In this document: piece after piece, positions 6,744 through 17,000 of the stretch
How positions within the stretch are numbered: the first letter of the stretch is position 1
How the letters are laid out: the number at the start of each line of letters is the position of its first letter
NCBI GenBank assembly: GCA_963922455.1
Contig: CAWUIO010000051.1
Span: 1-45,337, forward strand
DNA: 45,337 bases
Source of the DNA: CAWUIO01 sp963922455
GTDB taxonomy: Bacteria > Bacteroidota > Bacteroidia > Cytophagales > Microscillaceae
Direction: 5' to 3'
Translations under genes and position numbers: made by a program
The notes under the pieces: model-generated
Told to the model about the DNA's origin: nothing
What the model saw: the letters and a program-made list of their open reading frames with translations, nothing else
Database searches by the model: none

Positions 6744-7791
6744 TACACTACATACGCATGGCGAGTGGCTGTCTTGGAAATGGTTTAGCCCGGTACAGTG
6801 GGTGGCTTTTCATTGGGAAGCGGCCTTTTGGTTATATTTGCTCTTACTGATCCCCATTGCTTTGCTCATACGCCGCTTCATACAGTGGCAATATTCGAGT
6901 AAACTAGAAGTAAGTGTACCTATCCGGCTTATTCCTTGGACTCCCTTGATCTTATTACGTTTTCTCCCCGATTTGCTGTTTAGCTTGATGCTGGCTTGTT
7001 GGGTGATGGCCTTGGCCCGCCCTCAGTTGAAAAACCTGGAGCTTGAAGAAAGCTCCGAAGGGGTCGATATATTATTGGTCCTGGATGTGTCAGAATCCAT
7101 GCGCTTACAAGATTTTAACCCTGACCGATTGAGTGCTTCTAAGGAAGTGGCCCGTCGCTTTATCCGGGGGCGCAGGTATGACCGGATTGGAGTGGTGGTT
7201 TTTTCGGGTGAAGCCTACTCTTTGGCTCCCTTAACGGGTGATTATGTCATGCTGGAGAATTTGATCCGCGAAATTGATTATCAAATGGTGCCTGAAACCG
7301 GGACAGCCATCGGTACAGCTCTAGGAGTAGCCACCAACCGTTTAAGAGAATCGGAGGCCAGTAGCAAAGTGGTGGTCTTGCTAAGTGATGGGGATAATAC
7401 CGCGGGAAGCCTTGATCCGATTACTGCGGCCCAGCTGGCGGCTTATTATGGGATTAAGATTTATACAATTTTAGTAGGTAAACAAGGAAGAATAGCGGTT
7501 CCCCCAGAAAACCCTCAGGAAGAAATGCGCTATCAAGAAAATACAGTCGATGAAGGGACTTTGAAGGAGATAGCCCAAATTGGAGAAGGACTTTTTTTTA
7601 AGGCCGAAAATAATCAGGCCTTAGAGACCGTCTTTCAAAAGATTGATGCGTATGAGAAAAGCGAGATCACGGAGACCCGGTTTTTAACAACGCGGGACTA
7701 CTATGGGGTGTATCTACGTTGGGGCTTTATCTTTTTTCTTCTTTTATTGGCCTTTAAGAGTAGTCCGTGGAGTAATATTCTAGAAGATTGA
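6733..7791 (+). CDS. BatA-like von Willebrand factor A membrane protein
   Basis: 352 aa from the ATG at 6733 inside the end of the previous gene; an upstream TTG frame start at 6706 is less likely. Two N-terminal transmembrane helices (WLYLLLLIPIALLI; LLRFLPDLLFSLMLACW), a VWA domain from about 105 to 290 and a C-terminal helix (WGFIFFLLLLAF). The metal-ion-dependent adhesion site is complete: DVSES, TGTAIG and SDGD. This is the BatA/BatB pattern of inner-membrane VWA proteins that act with DUF58 and BatD. No second VWA gene or TPR BatE follows; the next gene is transketolase. Confidence 0.85.
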   Translation: MKLNTLHTHGEWLSWKWFSPVQWVAFHWEAAFWLYLLLLIPIALLIRRFIQWQYSSKLEVSVPIRLIPWTPLILLRFLPDLLFSLMLACWVMALARPQLKNLELEESSEGVDILLVLDVSESMRLQDFNPDRLSASKEVARRFIRGRRYDRIGVVVFSGEAYSLAPLTGDYVMLENLIREIDYQMVPETGTAIGTALGVATNRLRESEASSKVVVLLSDGDNTAGSLDPITAAQLAAYYGIKIYTILVGKQGRIAVPPENPQEEMRYQENTVDEGTLKEIAQIGEGLFFKAENNQALETVFQKIDAYEKSEITETRFLTTRDYYGVYLRWGFIFFLLLLAFKSSPWSNILED

Positions 7792-7898
7792 TAGGATTAA
7801 TTGTATTTTTAAAAGCTCATTAAAATAAAAAAACGGCACGTTCTCACGATCCCAAAAGCTCTTGGTAATTTTGTTGCAGGATACGCAGGTTAAGGTAT

Positions 7899-8852
7899 AT
7901 GAAAAAGTATAAGTTATTAGGTCACCAAGATACCCGTTCGGGTTTTGGGGCCGGCATTCTCGAAGCAGCCCGGGCTAACCCCAATATCGTGGCCCTATGT
8001 GCCGATTTAACGGGCTCTTTAAAGTTAAAAGATTTTCAAAAAGAATTTCCAGAACGGTTTTATCAGGTGGGAATTGCCGAGGCAAATATGATGGGTATTG
8101 CGGCCGGTATGACCATCGGGGGAAAAATACCCTTTGCAACTACTTTTGCCAATTTTGCCACGGCCCGGGTATTTGATCAGGTAAGGCAATCTATTGCCTA
8201 TTCGCATAAAAATGTGAAAATATGTGCTTCTCATGCCGGCCTCAGCTTGGGTGAGGATGGGGCCACCCATCAAATCCTGGAAGATATGGGTATGATGAAG
8301 ATGCTCCCCAATTTTGTAGTCATTCACCCTTGTGATTATAATCAAACCAAAGCAGCTACTCTTGCCATAGCTCGGCACGAAGGGCCCGTTTATTTACGAT
8401 TTGGACGCCCCAAGGTGCCTATTTTTACCCCAGAAGACCAGGAATTTGTAATTGGCAAGGCACAGGTACTGCATACCGGAAAGGACATCAGCTTGTTTGC
8501 TACGGGCCATATGGTGTGGGAAGCCTTAGAAGCTGCTCAAATACTCAAAGAAAAAGAGATTAGCGCTGAGGTAGTTAATATCCATACCATCAAACCCTTG
8601 GATGAAAAGGCCATCATCCGTTCGGTAAAGAAGACTGCGTGCGCCCTAAGTATTGAGGAGCATCAAGTGAATGGCGGCTTAGGAGAAAGCATAGGCCGGG
8701 TATTGATAACACAACTCCCGGTACCCATGGAGATGATAGGGGTACAAGATCAATTTGGTGAAAGTGGCAAGCCTCAAGAGTTACTAAAAAAATACGGCTT
8801 GTCTAAAGAACACATTGTAGAAACTGCCCTGAAACTTATAAAGCAAAAATAA
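7899..8852 (+). CDS. Transketolase, C-terminal subunit
   Basis: A 317-aa protein equal to the second half of transketolase: the pyrimidine-binding domain (about 10-165) with the catalytic glutamate in GIAEANMMGIAAGM, and the C-terminal domain (about 185-310) with SIEEHQVNGGLGE. It would pair with a separate N-terminal thiamine-diphosphate (PP) domain subunit to move two-carbon units in the non-oxidative pentose phosphate pathway. Split transketolases are common, but the N-terminal partner is usually the gene just upstream; here it is absent from the window. The gene stands alone, 107 bp after the Bat-like operon, and converges with the LytTR gene with only 4 bp between stops. Confidence 0.9.
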   Translation: MKKYKLLGHQDTRSGFGAGILEAARANPNIVALCADLTGSLKLKDFQKEFPERFYQVGIAEANMMGIAAGMTIGGKIPFATTFANFATARVFDQVRQSIAYSHKNVKICASHAGLSLGEDGATHQILEDMGMMKMLPNFVVIHPCDYNQTKAATLAIARHEGPVYLRFGRPKVPIFTPEDQEFVIGKAQVLHTGKDISLFATGHMVWEALEAAQILKEKEISAEVVNIHTIKPLDEKAIIRSVKKTACALSIEEHQVNGGLGESIGRVLITQLPVPMEMIGVQDQFGESGKPQELLKKYGLSKEHIVETALKLIKQK

Positions 8853-8856
8853 GCGC

Positions 8857-9579
8857 TTATAATATATCCAAGCGCTCCATGAATTGGTTCTTATAAGAAC
8901 GGCCTATGGGGATACCTTTGCTACCAATGACGATATTCTCATCTTTGACGGCCTCTATGTGATCAATGTTGACGATAAAAGAGCGGTGCACCCGGACAAA
9001 GTGTTCGTGTTGGGCCAGTTTCTTCTCTATCCCTTTCATAGTGGAGTGAACAACGTATTTTTGATCGGAGTCTGATGTATAGATCAACACATAATCAGAC
9101 AGAGCCTCAATATACTTTATGTCTTTGGGGATAATTTTGACTATTTTATGATTTACCCGCACAAATAGATTAGAATTTTGCAGGATAGAATCTAAATTTT
9201 CCTCTATCTTATCCATGGCCCGGGCAGAAGCTTTCAAAAAACGGGCATAATTTACCGGCTTAACCAAATAGTCAATAACCTGATGCTCAAATGCTTCCAC
9301 GGCGTACTTTTCACGACTTGTGATAAGGATGATTTGAACATTGGTATCGGGTAACTGCTGGATAAGCTCTAAACCAGACATCTCTGGCATCTCGATATCT
9401 AAGTATATAATATGGGGCTTGTTTCCTTGTTGAAGGAAATTATGGGCCTCAACTCCATTCTGGCAAACTTTGACCAGATTTAAATAATCGGTTTGTTTTA
9501 CGAAGTGACTAATGATGCTACGAGAGATTTCGTCATCATCAACAACCATACAATCCGCCGTACCATGTGCTGACTTCAT
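8857..9579 (-). CDS. LytTR-family response regulator
   Basis: A 240-aa response regulator. The receiver domain (about 8-125) has the acidic pocket VVDDDE, phospho-acceptor Asp61 (IYLDIEMPEMSG), Thr87 and Lys107 (LVKPVN). A LytTR DNA-binding domain follows (about 140-238) with FVRVNHKIVKI, YIEALSDYVLIY and FVRVHRSFIVN. Such regulators in Bacteroidota are usually activated by LytS/YehU-type histidine kinases; none is beside it, so the partner is elsewhere. The gene is monocistronic and followed on the same strand by nothing, being convergent with transketolase. Confidence 0.92.
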   Translation of the reverse strand: MKSAHGTADCMVVDDDEISRSIISHFVKQTDYLNLVKVCQNGVEAHNFLQQGNKPHIIYLDIEMPEMSGLELIQQLPDTNVQIILITSREKYAVEAFEHQVIDYLVKPVNYARFLKASARAMDKIEENLDSILQNSNLFVRVNHKIVKIIPKDIKYIEALSDYVLIYTSDSDQKYVVHSTMKGIEKKLAQHEHFVRVHRSFIVNIDHIEAVKDENIVIGSKGIPIGRSYKNQFMERLDIL

Positions 9580-9595
9580 AGGCTTTATATGGATA

Positions 9596-10198
9596 CTAGT
9601 TTCTAAGTTGGTTTATTTTACTTAAATACGTAAAAACGTATTTACCAATTATATCAAACTCAAGGTTTACCGGATCTCCGGCATTTAAGTTTTTAAAATT
9701 TGTGTGCTGATAGGTATACGGGATAATAGCTACAGAAAAAGCGTTGTCCCGGGCGTTTACGACTGTTAAGCTAACCCCATTGATACAGATAGATCCTTTC
9801 TCAACCACTTGTTGGTCGTGTAGACTTTGGTAGCCGAAATCAAAAACCCAGCTTCCATCTTTCTCTTCTACCGAAAGGCAAGTACCCGTTTGATCTACAT
9901 GTCCTTGTACGAGGTGGCCGTCTAATCGTTGCTCAAGCGTCATACTTCGTTCAAGATTTACCCAAGAGCCTTCTTGAAGATTGCCCAAATTGGTTTTTTT
10001 TAGGGTTTCTTCTACGGCAGTTACCCGATATACTACTTCATGTATTTCGTCTACGGTGAGGCAGACCCCATTGTGAGCTAGGCTCTGGTCAATCTTTAAA
10101 TGAGGTTTTAAGGGACTTTCCAAGTAAATTTCTAAGTTCGTTCCTACCTGTTTTAATTGCTTCACGAAGCCCATTTCTTCTATAATCCCGGTGAACAT
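9596..10198 (-). CDS. ribE: Riboflavin synthase, alpha subunit
   Basis: A 200-aa enzyme that joins two molecules of 6,7-dimethyl-8-ribityllumazine to give riboflavin. It starts with the invariant MFTGIIE and contains two lumazine-binding repeats: the first with HNGVCLTV and DGHLVQGHVD, the second with SICINGVSLTVVNA. Length is normal for the family. It is the only riboflavin gene in the window, and 16 bp upstream of the LytTR gene start (9579) on the same strand, so the two may be co-transcribed although unrelated in function. Confidence 0.95.
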   Translation of the reverse strand: MFTGIIEEMGFVKQLKQVGTNLEIYLESPLKPHLKIDQSLAHNGVCLTVDEIHEVVYRVTAVEETLKKTNLGNLQEGSWVNLERSMTLEQRLDGHLVQGHVDQTGTCLSVEEKDGSWVFDFGYQSLHDQQVVEKGSICINGVSLTVVNARDNAFSVAIIPYTYQHTNFKNLNAGDPVNLEFDIIGKYVFTYLSKINQLRN

Positions 10199-10326
10199 GG
10201 TACTTTTGCCTTGGTTAAGAGTGCTAATCTAGCGTTTTATCGATAAAATATGCAAGCTTGTATTGCTTAAACGGTATTAGAAGCAAGCATGTTGTTATCA
10301 AATATACGATACAATTATTTATTATT

Positions 10327-10334
10327 TACTTTTG
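10327..10334 (+). promoter_or_regulatory. Candidate -7 element TACTTTTG
   Basis: TACTTTTGC matches the Bacteroidota -7 consensus TAnnTTTG and lies about 110 bp before the ABC-F start in an AT-rich spacer. No matching -33 TTTG at the usual distance is seen. Confidence 0.45.
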
Positions 10335-10445
10335 CAGACGGAGCAAGAGAACTAGAAAACAGTCTATTTTATTCAAAATCCTACCTGATACATAGGATAG
10401 CCCAGATTAGAACTTTTCGAAGCATTAACTAAAAAATTTGTCATT

Positions 10446-12368
10446 TTGCTAGCCATAAATCAACTTACTTTCCATTTTGGAGGTCGTACCATATACGAAG
10501 AGGCCAGCCTCCACATTAAAGAAAAAGACCGGATCGGATTAATTGGTCCCAACGGAGCCGGAAAGTCTACCCTGCTCCGACTTATTGATGGGGAATATAC
10601 CCCCGACGGGGGAGAAATATCCCGAGCCAAAGAATGCACTCTGGGGTTTTTAAACCAGGACTTGCTTTCTTATCAGACGGATAAAAGTATTCGCGAAGTT
10701 GCCTTAGAAGCTTTCACGGAGCAAAATAAACTGCAAGCTCAAATTGATACTATTTTAAAGCAACTAGAAAGTGACTACTCAGACGATAAAGTTAATAAAC
10801 TCACCGCGCTCCAGGAAAGGTTTGAAACCTTAGACGGATACACCATCCAGGCCAAAGCCGAAGAAATTCTGGAAGGACTGGGTTTTAAAACGGCCGACCT
10901 GTCCCGCCCCCTCAAAGAATTTTCGGGAGGTTGGCGTATGCGGGTGATGTTGGCCAAGCTCCTACTCCAAAAGCCCTCGCTCCTCATGCTGGATGAGCCT
11001 ACCAACCACTTGGATTTGCCTTCTATCCAGTGGATTGAAAACTATATCCAGACGTATGAGGGGGCTATCATTGCCGTTTCGCACGATCGGGACTTTATAA
11101 ACAATGTCTCAAACTCCATCGTGGAGGTGAGCGGCCGCCAACTCATCCAGTATTCGGGCAATTATGAATTTTATCTTGAGGAAAGAGAACTCCGCAAAGA
11201 AATTCAACAATCGGCTTTCAAAAACCAACAACAAAAAATAAAGCAAACCGAACGCTTCATCGAGCGCTTTCGCTCCAAAGCGACCAAGGCCCGACAAGTG
11301 CAGTCTCGGGTAAAAGCCCTGGAAAAGCTCGACCGCGTAGAGGAAGTAATCGATGAGCAGGCAGTCGTAAATTTTAAATTTAACTTCAACAAACCCTCAG
11401 GTAAAGAAGTAATCCAACTGAAAGAAGTAGATAAAGCCTACGGCCCCTTGCAAATTTTGCATCATACCACAGCCGATATAATCCGGGGGGATAAGATTGC
11501 CCTAATCGGGGCCAATGGTAAAGGGAAGTCTACCCTACTCCGCATCATAGCCGGCACGGAACCTATTCAAGGAGAACGAAAGCTGGGCTACAATGTCAAT
11601 TTCTCTTTTTATGCCCAGCACCAATTAGAATCCCTGGCGGTCGATAATGAAATGTTGGAAGAACTCAAGCAATCGGGAAGTGGTAAATCCGAAACTGAGC
11701 TACGCAATGTATTGGGCTGCTTCTTATTTAGAGACGATGAGGTGTTTAAGAAAATCAAGGTATTATCGGGAGGAGAAAAGTCCCGGGTGGCTTTGGCCAA
11801 AGTGTTAATCTCTGAGGCCAATTTCTTACTGCTAGATGAGCCTACCAACCACCTCGATATGCAATCGGTCAACATACTCATCCAGGCCCTGCAACAGTAT
11901 GAAGGTACCTTTGTGACGGTATCGCACGACCGCTATTTTATTTCTCGGGTGGCCAACAAGATTTGGTATATCGAAAACCAGGAGATCAAAGAATATCCGG
12001 GTAATTACGAAGAATATCAATATTGGCAAAGTCAAAGGCTCCAAAACAAAAGCAAGGGCCCCCAAAACAGCCCCAAAAAAGCCGATAAGACTCCCAAAAA
12101 GACTTCGCCCAAGAATCCATTAGACAAGGCTACTCAACAAAAACTCAAAAAACTAAAACAAACACTAGAAAAAGTAGAAGATGACATAGAAGAGTTAGAA
12201 AATCAAAAAGCCCAATTGGAAGAGCAACTGGCCGACCCAGAACTCTACCAAAAAGCCCAGGAGTTTCAATCGGTACAAAGCAAATTTCAAAAAGTAGAGC
12301 AAGCCCTGGATACCGTACAAACCCAATGGGAAGAGCTTGCCCTCGAAATTGACGAACTCGAACCCTAA
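10446..12368 (+). CDS. ABC-F family ATPase
   Basis: A 640-aa protein with two ABC nucleotide-binding domains and no membrane segments, the ABC-F layout of ribosome-acting ATPases. First domain: Walker A GPNGAGKST (about 35-43), signature FSGGWRMR, Walker B LLMLDEPTNHLD. Second: Walker A GANGKGKST, signature LSGGEKSR, Walker B LLLDEPTNHLD. The linker between them is charged and helical (P-site tRNA interaction motif region), and a lysine/glutamate-rich coiled-coil tail (about 545-640) is like those of Uup/YheS members, so a translation role is likely. The start is TTG: family proteins begin M-L-x-I-N-x-L-x-F-x-F-G exactly here, and no nearby ATG fits. Confidence 0.92.
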   Translation: MLAINQLTFHFGGRTIYEEASLHIKEKDRIGLIGPNGAGKSTLLRLIDGEYTPDGGEISRAKECTLGFLNQDLLSYQTDKSIREVALEAFTEQNKLQAQIDTILKQLESDYSDDKVNKLTALQERFETLDGYTIQAKAEEILEGLGFKTADLSRPLKEFSGGWRMRVMLAKLLLQKPSLLMLDEPTNHLDLPSIQWIENYIQTYEGAIIAVSHDRDFINNVSNSIVEVSGRQLIQYSGNYEFYLEERELRKEIQQSAFKNQQQKIKQTERFIERFRSKATKARQVQSRVKALEKLDRVEEVIDEQAVVNFKFNFNKPSGKEVIQLKEVDKAYGPLQILHHTTADIIRGDKIALIGANGKGKSTLLRIIAGTEPIQGERKLGYNVNFSFYAQHQLESLAVDNEMLEELKQSGSGKSETELRNVLGCFLFRDDEVFKKIKVLSGGEKSRVALAKVLISEANFLLLDEPTNHLDMQSVNILIQALQQYEGTFVTVSHDRYFISRVANKIWYIENQEIKEYPGNYEEYQYWQSQRLQNKSKGPQNSPKKADKTPKKTSPKNPLDKATQQKLKKLKQTLEKVEDDIEELENQKAQLEEQLADPELYQKAQEFQSVQSKFQKVEQALDTVQTQWEELALEIDELEP

Positions 12369-12378
12369 TCTTCATCCC

Positions 12379-13431
12379 ATGAAAGGATTTTTATTATCTA
12401 GAGCTTTCTTCTTACTAAGCATTATCGCGTTTAGTGCTTGCCAAAAACCAGATTACAACCCCAAGATGGTCCGTTTTTTTAAACGAGGCAATGAGGCTTT
12501 AAAGCAAGAAGACTACCGCAAAGCTATTACCCTGTATCAGCAAGCGGGTCAATATGATAGCTCTCTTGCCGATTTGTACAATAACCTGGGCATTGCTTAT
12601 TTTTACCTGGATGAGTTTCCAGAGGCCCTGCAAAGCTATGAGAAAGCTTTGATGCTGGATAGCTCCTTTAGCGATGCCTTGCTCAACCGGGCAAATCTCT
12701 ATGTATCCCAAAATACTTGGAAAAAAGCCTTACCCGATTTAGAGCAATTGATCAGGCAAGAACCTGATACAAGCCGCTACTATTTTTTGCGGGCCCGGGT
12801 TTACCTTAACCTGAAAAACTACGAGGCATCCCAAGACGATTTAAACCGCTTGCTGGAGATGGAACCTCAAAATGCCCTGGCCTTGGATAGCCGGGGCTAC
12901 GTGAACATGCAGCTTGGACAGTGGAAAGCGGCCGAAAAAGATCTGCAGGAAGCTATTCGCTTAGAACCTCAACAAGACTTAGCCTGGGCCAATTTAGGAC
13001 GTTTGCAAATTCAGTTAAACCAGTTTCCGAAGGCCATGAACTCTTTACACAAGGCCCTTGCCCTCCGGGCAGACGAACCGTACACCCTGAATATCCGAGC
13101 TTTTGCCTATTTGTGGCAAGATAGCACGCAGGCTGCGTATGCCGATATACAAAACGTGTTAAAACAAGACCCGGAAAACCCTGAGGGGCTCCGCAATTTA
13201 GGCATTTATCATCTAGAACAAGGCTCTACCGAAGAAGCCCTTCCCCCTTTGAAAAAAAGCCTAGCCCTGGCCCCCTCAAGTTGGACCGCGTATTACTTGG
13301 GAAAATTATATCAAGCTGATGGCCCATCGCAAAGTCAAGTCTGTGATTATTGGAAGCAAGTATCTCCCCAAGATACCCTCCTATTTGGCCAAGAGTTTTT
13401 AAGGTGTGTGGGGAAAGTCAAAGAATTATAA
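12379..13431 (+). CDS. TPR-repeat lipoprotein
   Basis: 350 aa from the ATG at 12379, giving a lipoprotein signal (FFLLSIIAFSAC) with Cys as lipid anchor; the frame continues upstream into the ABC-F end but that lacks sense. About eight tetratricopeptide repeats fill the rest (for example ADLYNNLGIAYFYLDEFPEA, DLAWANLGRLQIQLNQFPKA), so it is a protein-protein interaction scaffold in the envelope. It starts 10 bp after the ABC-F stop and is likely co-transcribed. The stop codon is followed at once by repeat copy 2. Confidence 0.85.
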   Translation: MKGFLLSRAFFLLSIIAFSACQKPDYNPKMVRFFKRGNEALKQEDYRKAITLYQQAGQYDSSLADLYNNLGIAYFYLDEFPEALQSYEKALMLDSSFSDALLNRANLYVSQNTWKKALPDLEQLIRQEPDTSRYYFLRARVYLNLKNYEASQDDLNRLLEMEPQNALALDSRGYVNMQLGQWKAAEKDLQEAIRLEPQQDLAWANLGRLQIQLNQFPKAMNSLHKALALRADEPYTLNIRAFAYLWQDSTQAAYADIQNVLKQDPENPEGLRNLGIYHLEQGSTEEALPPLKKSLALAPSSWTAYYLGKLYQADGPSQSQVCDYWKQVSPQDTLLFGQEFLRCVGKVKEL

Positions 13432-13568
13432 GGGGCTTGCCTGCGCTTTAAACCTCTGCTTGCTAGGTCAAATGTATACCTGCGCAGGCCGGGCTGGCCA
13501 GCAAGCCCGAGCCTGCCCCGCTCAAGGCCACTTCGGTCTCGGCCGCAAGCGGTGGCCATCCCTAAGCC
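13432..13568 (-). repeat. Dispersed structured repeat, copy 2 (divergent)
   Basis: Begins one base after the TPR gene stop. It keeps the ends of the family (GGCTTAGGGATGG and GCAAGCCCC, element orientation) but its middle is diverged. The terminal stem is CCTGCGC/GCGCAGG, a different but still complementary pair. Confidence 0.7.
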
Positions 13569-13668
13569 GGATATTTTGCTGTTTTTATTCTATTTATGCA
13601 ATTATGAATTAAATTTGTTATATTTATAAAGGTGATTATATTATTAACCCCATTTAAGATGACTCTAT

Positions 13669-13890
13669 ATGCACAATGAAGTCCGGATTATAGAGATACT
13701 TAGCAAATCTCTGAAAAAACAAGAAGAGATGGTGGAAAAGCTCATGGCTATAGAAAAACAGCAGGACACGACCAATTTAGAAATTCGGGAAGTCTTGTAT
13801 ACCGTTATGCGTATTGCCGAGCAAGTAGAGAAAATGTCAGATTACGACGATCGTCTTAAAGCGCTGGAAAAAGCAGTTTTTAATGCCTAG
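13669..13890 (+). CDS. Small coiled-coil protein
   Basis: A 73-aa acidic/basic helical protein with heptad-like spacing (IIEILSKSLKKQEEMVEKL, MRIAEQVEKMSDYDDRLKAL). No signal or membrane segment. I do not recognise a family. The clear start, full reading frame and good codon use support it as a real gene; it sits alone between two copies of the dispersed repeat, after an AT-rich promoter-like spacer. Confidence 0.65.
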   Translation: MHNEVRIIEILSKSLKKQEEMVEKLMAIEKQQDTTNLEIREVLYTVMRIAEQVEKMSDYDDRLKALEKAVFNA

Positions 13891-13940
13891 CCCTTGAGCA
13901 AACTAATAGGGCATTAAGCCATTTCCCTTCCCAATTTCAT

Positions 13941-14069
13941 GGCTTAGGGATGGAGCGGCATGTTTGAGCTCGCCGCTGGATGTGGGTTGGCCAGCGAGTA
14001 GTGAGAGCCCGACCCGCGCCGGCACTGTAGGATCAAACCCGATCATATTTTCCTGCGCGGGGAAGCCCC
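13941..14069 (+). repeat. Dispersed structured repeat, copy 3
   Basis: GGCTTAGGGATGGAGCGGCATGTTTGAGC at the 5' end, GCGAGTAGTGAGAGCCCGACC in the middle, terminal stem CCCGCGC/GCGCGGG, GGAAGCCCC end. It lies between convergent genes. Confidence 0.85.
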
Positions 14070-14099
14070 AAGACAAGATACTAAGCTTCCTTTTTTTCC

Positions 14100-17000
14100 T
14101 TATTGATCTAAGCGCGTAGGCAGATAGATAAAAAACTCCGTCCCTTCCCCCAAGACACTTTGCACATCAATACTCCCTTGATGCTTCTCGATAATACTGT
14201 GGGTGATCGAAAGTCCTAATCCGGTGCCCTTGCCTACCTCTTTGGTGGTAAAAAAGGGCTCAAAGATGCGCTTCTTCACGTCTTCGGGCATCCCAGCGCC
14301 ATCATCTTTGATTCCTATCCGGACCCAATCCCGGCTTTTATCCAAATATGCCAAGTGATCGGTAAACTGCTCAGGCTTTGCCATTTCGGTCTTTATCCTA
14401 ATATTTCCCTTTCCAGAGATTGCCTGCCCGGCATTGGAGAGTATATTCATAAACACTTGATTGAGTTTGCCGGGATAACACTCTATTTGCGGTATTTCCC
14501 CATACTCTTTGATCAACTCTACTCGGTTTTTGAGTTGATTTCGTAAAATAGACAGGGTAGCATCTAAGTTTTCGTGTACATCGGCCATTTTGGCGTCGTC
14601 TTCATCCAAGCGGGAGAAGGTGCGTAGGCCCTTCACGATCTCGGTGGTCCGTTCGGCCCCCCGCTTGATACTATCGGCCAGCTCGTCCATCTCCTCCAAG
14701 ACTTCTTCAAACTCAATATCCTCTTTTAAATCTTGGATTTCGGGCAATTTATCGGAGATATTCTCTTGAGAAATAGATTCGTAAGCCTCTAAAACTTCTT
14801 TCAAATCATCAATATTGGCCTTCAGAGAGTTGATGCCCGCATATACAAAATTGACCGGGTTATTAATTTCGTGGGCAATGCCGGCAGTTAGTTGCCCTAG
14901 GGAAGCCATCTTATCGGCTTGGAGTAGCTGGCCTTGAGTTTCTTTGAGATTGTCGAGAGTTGCTTGGATTTCTTCTTTTTGCTGGTTGATTTGGGCCGTT
15001 TGCCTCTGCACCTCATTTTCTAACTCTTCTTTGCGCTGTTGGATCCGGTTTACCCGGTAGCGATAAAATGCGTAAGCGGAAGCCAAAATGGTCAAAACCG
15101 CCAGGGTACGAAACCACCAAGTCATCCAGAAAGGCGGTTGAATCACAATAGTCAAAGACCGGACAGGGCCCCATACCCCGTCATTATTGGCTCCTTGCAC
15201 TTGAAAAGTATAGGTACCGGGATATAAGTTGGTATAGGTAACAAATCTGCGGTCGGCCCCGGTATAATTCCAGGCTTCATTCTTATTAAAACCGCGTAAA
15301 CGATATTTGTACCGGTTTTTGGAGGAGCGCTTGTAATTCAGGGCAGCAAACTCGATAGAAAAAACCGAGTGGGTATAGTCTAGGTCAATCTGGTTGCTAA
15401 GCGTAATATCCTGGTTTAAGACCGAGGTGGAACCAATCTTAAGCGATTCATTAAATATCTGGAAGTCCGTTATAAATGTTTTGGGAGGGGTGTTATTGAA
15501 TTGGATCCGGTCCGAACGAAAAGCATTCAAGCCCTTGATCCCCCCAAAGTAAATCATTTGGGTTACCTCTCCATAGCCGTAGGCCCCCCCGTTAAATTCA
15601 TCGTCCTGTAAGCCATCTTCCTTGTCATAATTATGGAAAATACCATTCTGGGCCGGGTCGTTTGAGTTGAGTAAAGAATCGGGATGAAACCGTGATATCC
15701 CTTTGTTGGTACTTAGCCAAATATTCCCATCGGGGTCTTCTACCAAGCCGTAAGCCACATCATTGGGTAGCCCATCTTTTTCACTAAACCGTTTAAAAGT
15801 CCTGCTTTCTGGGTCAAACAGGTTGATGCCCCCTCCGTAGGTACCTATCCAGATGCGGTTTTTCTGGTCTTCCAAAATACTCATGACGATATTATTGCTG
15901 AGGCTGGAAGTGTCAAGATCGTTATGAAGGTATCGGATAAAGGTACCACTCTCCGGCACGAAGCGGTTGAGCCCGCCCCCCCGGGTCCCTACCCATAAAG
16001 TGCCCGACTCGTCTTGGGCCAAAGCATAGACAATATCACCGCTTATACTCGTGCTATCTTCTTCATCGTGCCGGTAAAATGTAAATGTTTCGGTTTTGGG
16101 ATTGAAATAATTCAGTCCGCCTCCATAGGTCCCAATCCAAATTTTACCCTGCTTGTCTTCCAAAATAGTACGGACCTGGTCGCTGTTGACGGTAAAGGGG
16201 TCGCGGGAGTTGCTCGGGTTTGGCCTGTACCGCTTAAATTGGATCTGGTCTTTTCTTTCTTGGTTGGAGAAGCGGTTCAAGCCCCCGTTTCGGGTACCCA
16301 CCCACATAGTGTGCGAACGGTCCTCGTAAATGCGCAAAATATCATTGCTGTTGATTGAATTGGTGTCCTGGGCGTCGTGGGTAAAACTGGTAAATTTACC
16401 GGTTTGGGCATTTAGGCGATTTAAGCCCCCCCCATAGGTCCCAATCCATAAATCACCCCGATGGTCTTCAAAGGCCGCCCGGACATTATTACTGGAAAGC
16501 GTACTTTCTTTACCCTCTTCTTGGTAATAACGGGCAAATTTTTTGCGGTTTAGGTCCAATTTGTCCACTCCGCCCGTGTAGGTTCCTACCCAAATAGACC
16601 CGTCCCGATCACCATATAGGGTATACAGGGTATTCACACTCAAACTCCGAGGATCTTGAGAGTCGGTAATATAATAGGAAAAGGTATTTCCCTGGGGGTT
16701 AAAACGATGTAAACCTACTTTTTGAGTGGCTATCCAGTACATACCCCTATCATCTTGAAACAGGGCGTTGATATGGGTATCGGCCAAGCTATCTTCAAAG
16801 GCAAACGTCTCGATTAGATCTTTTTCTCTGTTAAAACGGTGGAGGCCATTGTCGGTCCCTATCCATAAATTTCCTCCCTTATCTTCATACAAGACATTCA
16901 CAGAGGGATCGCGAAGCCCAATATTTTCTTGTATACCGGGTAAAAAGTTTTGAATAGCCCCACTTTGAGGTTCTATGCGGCTCAATCCACCTTCGGTACC

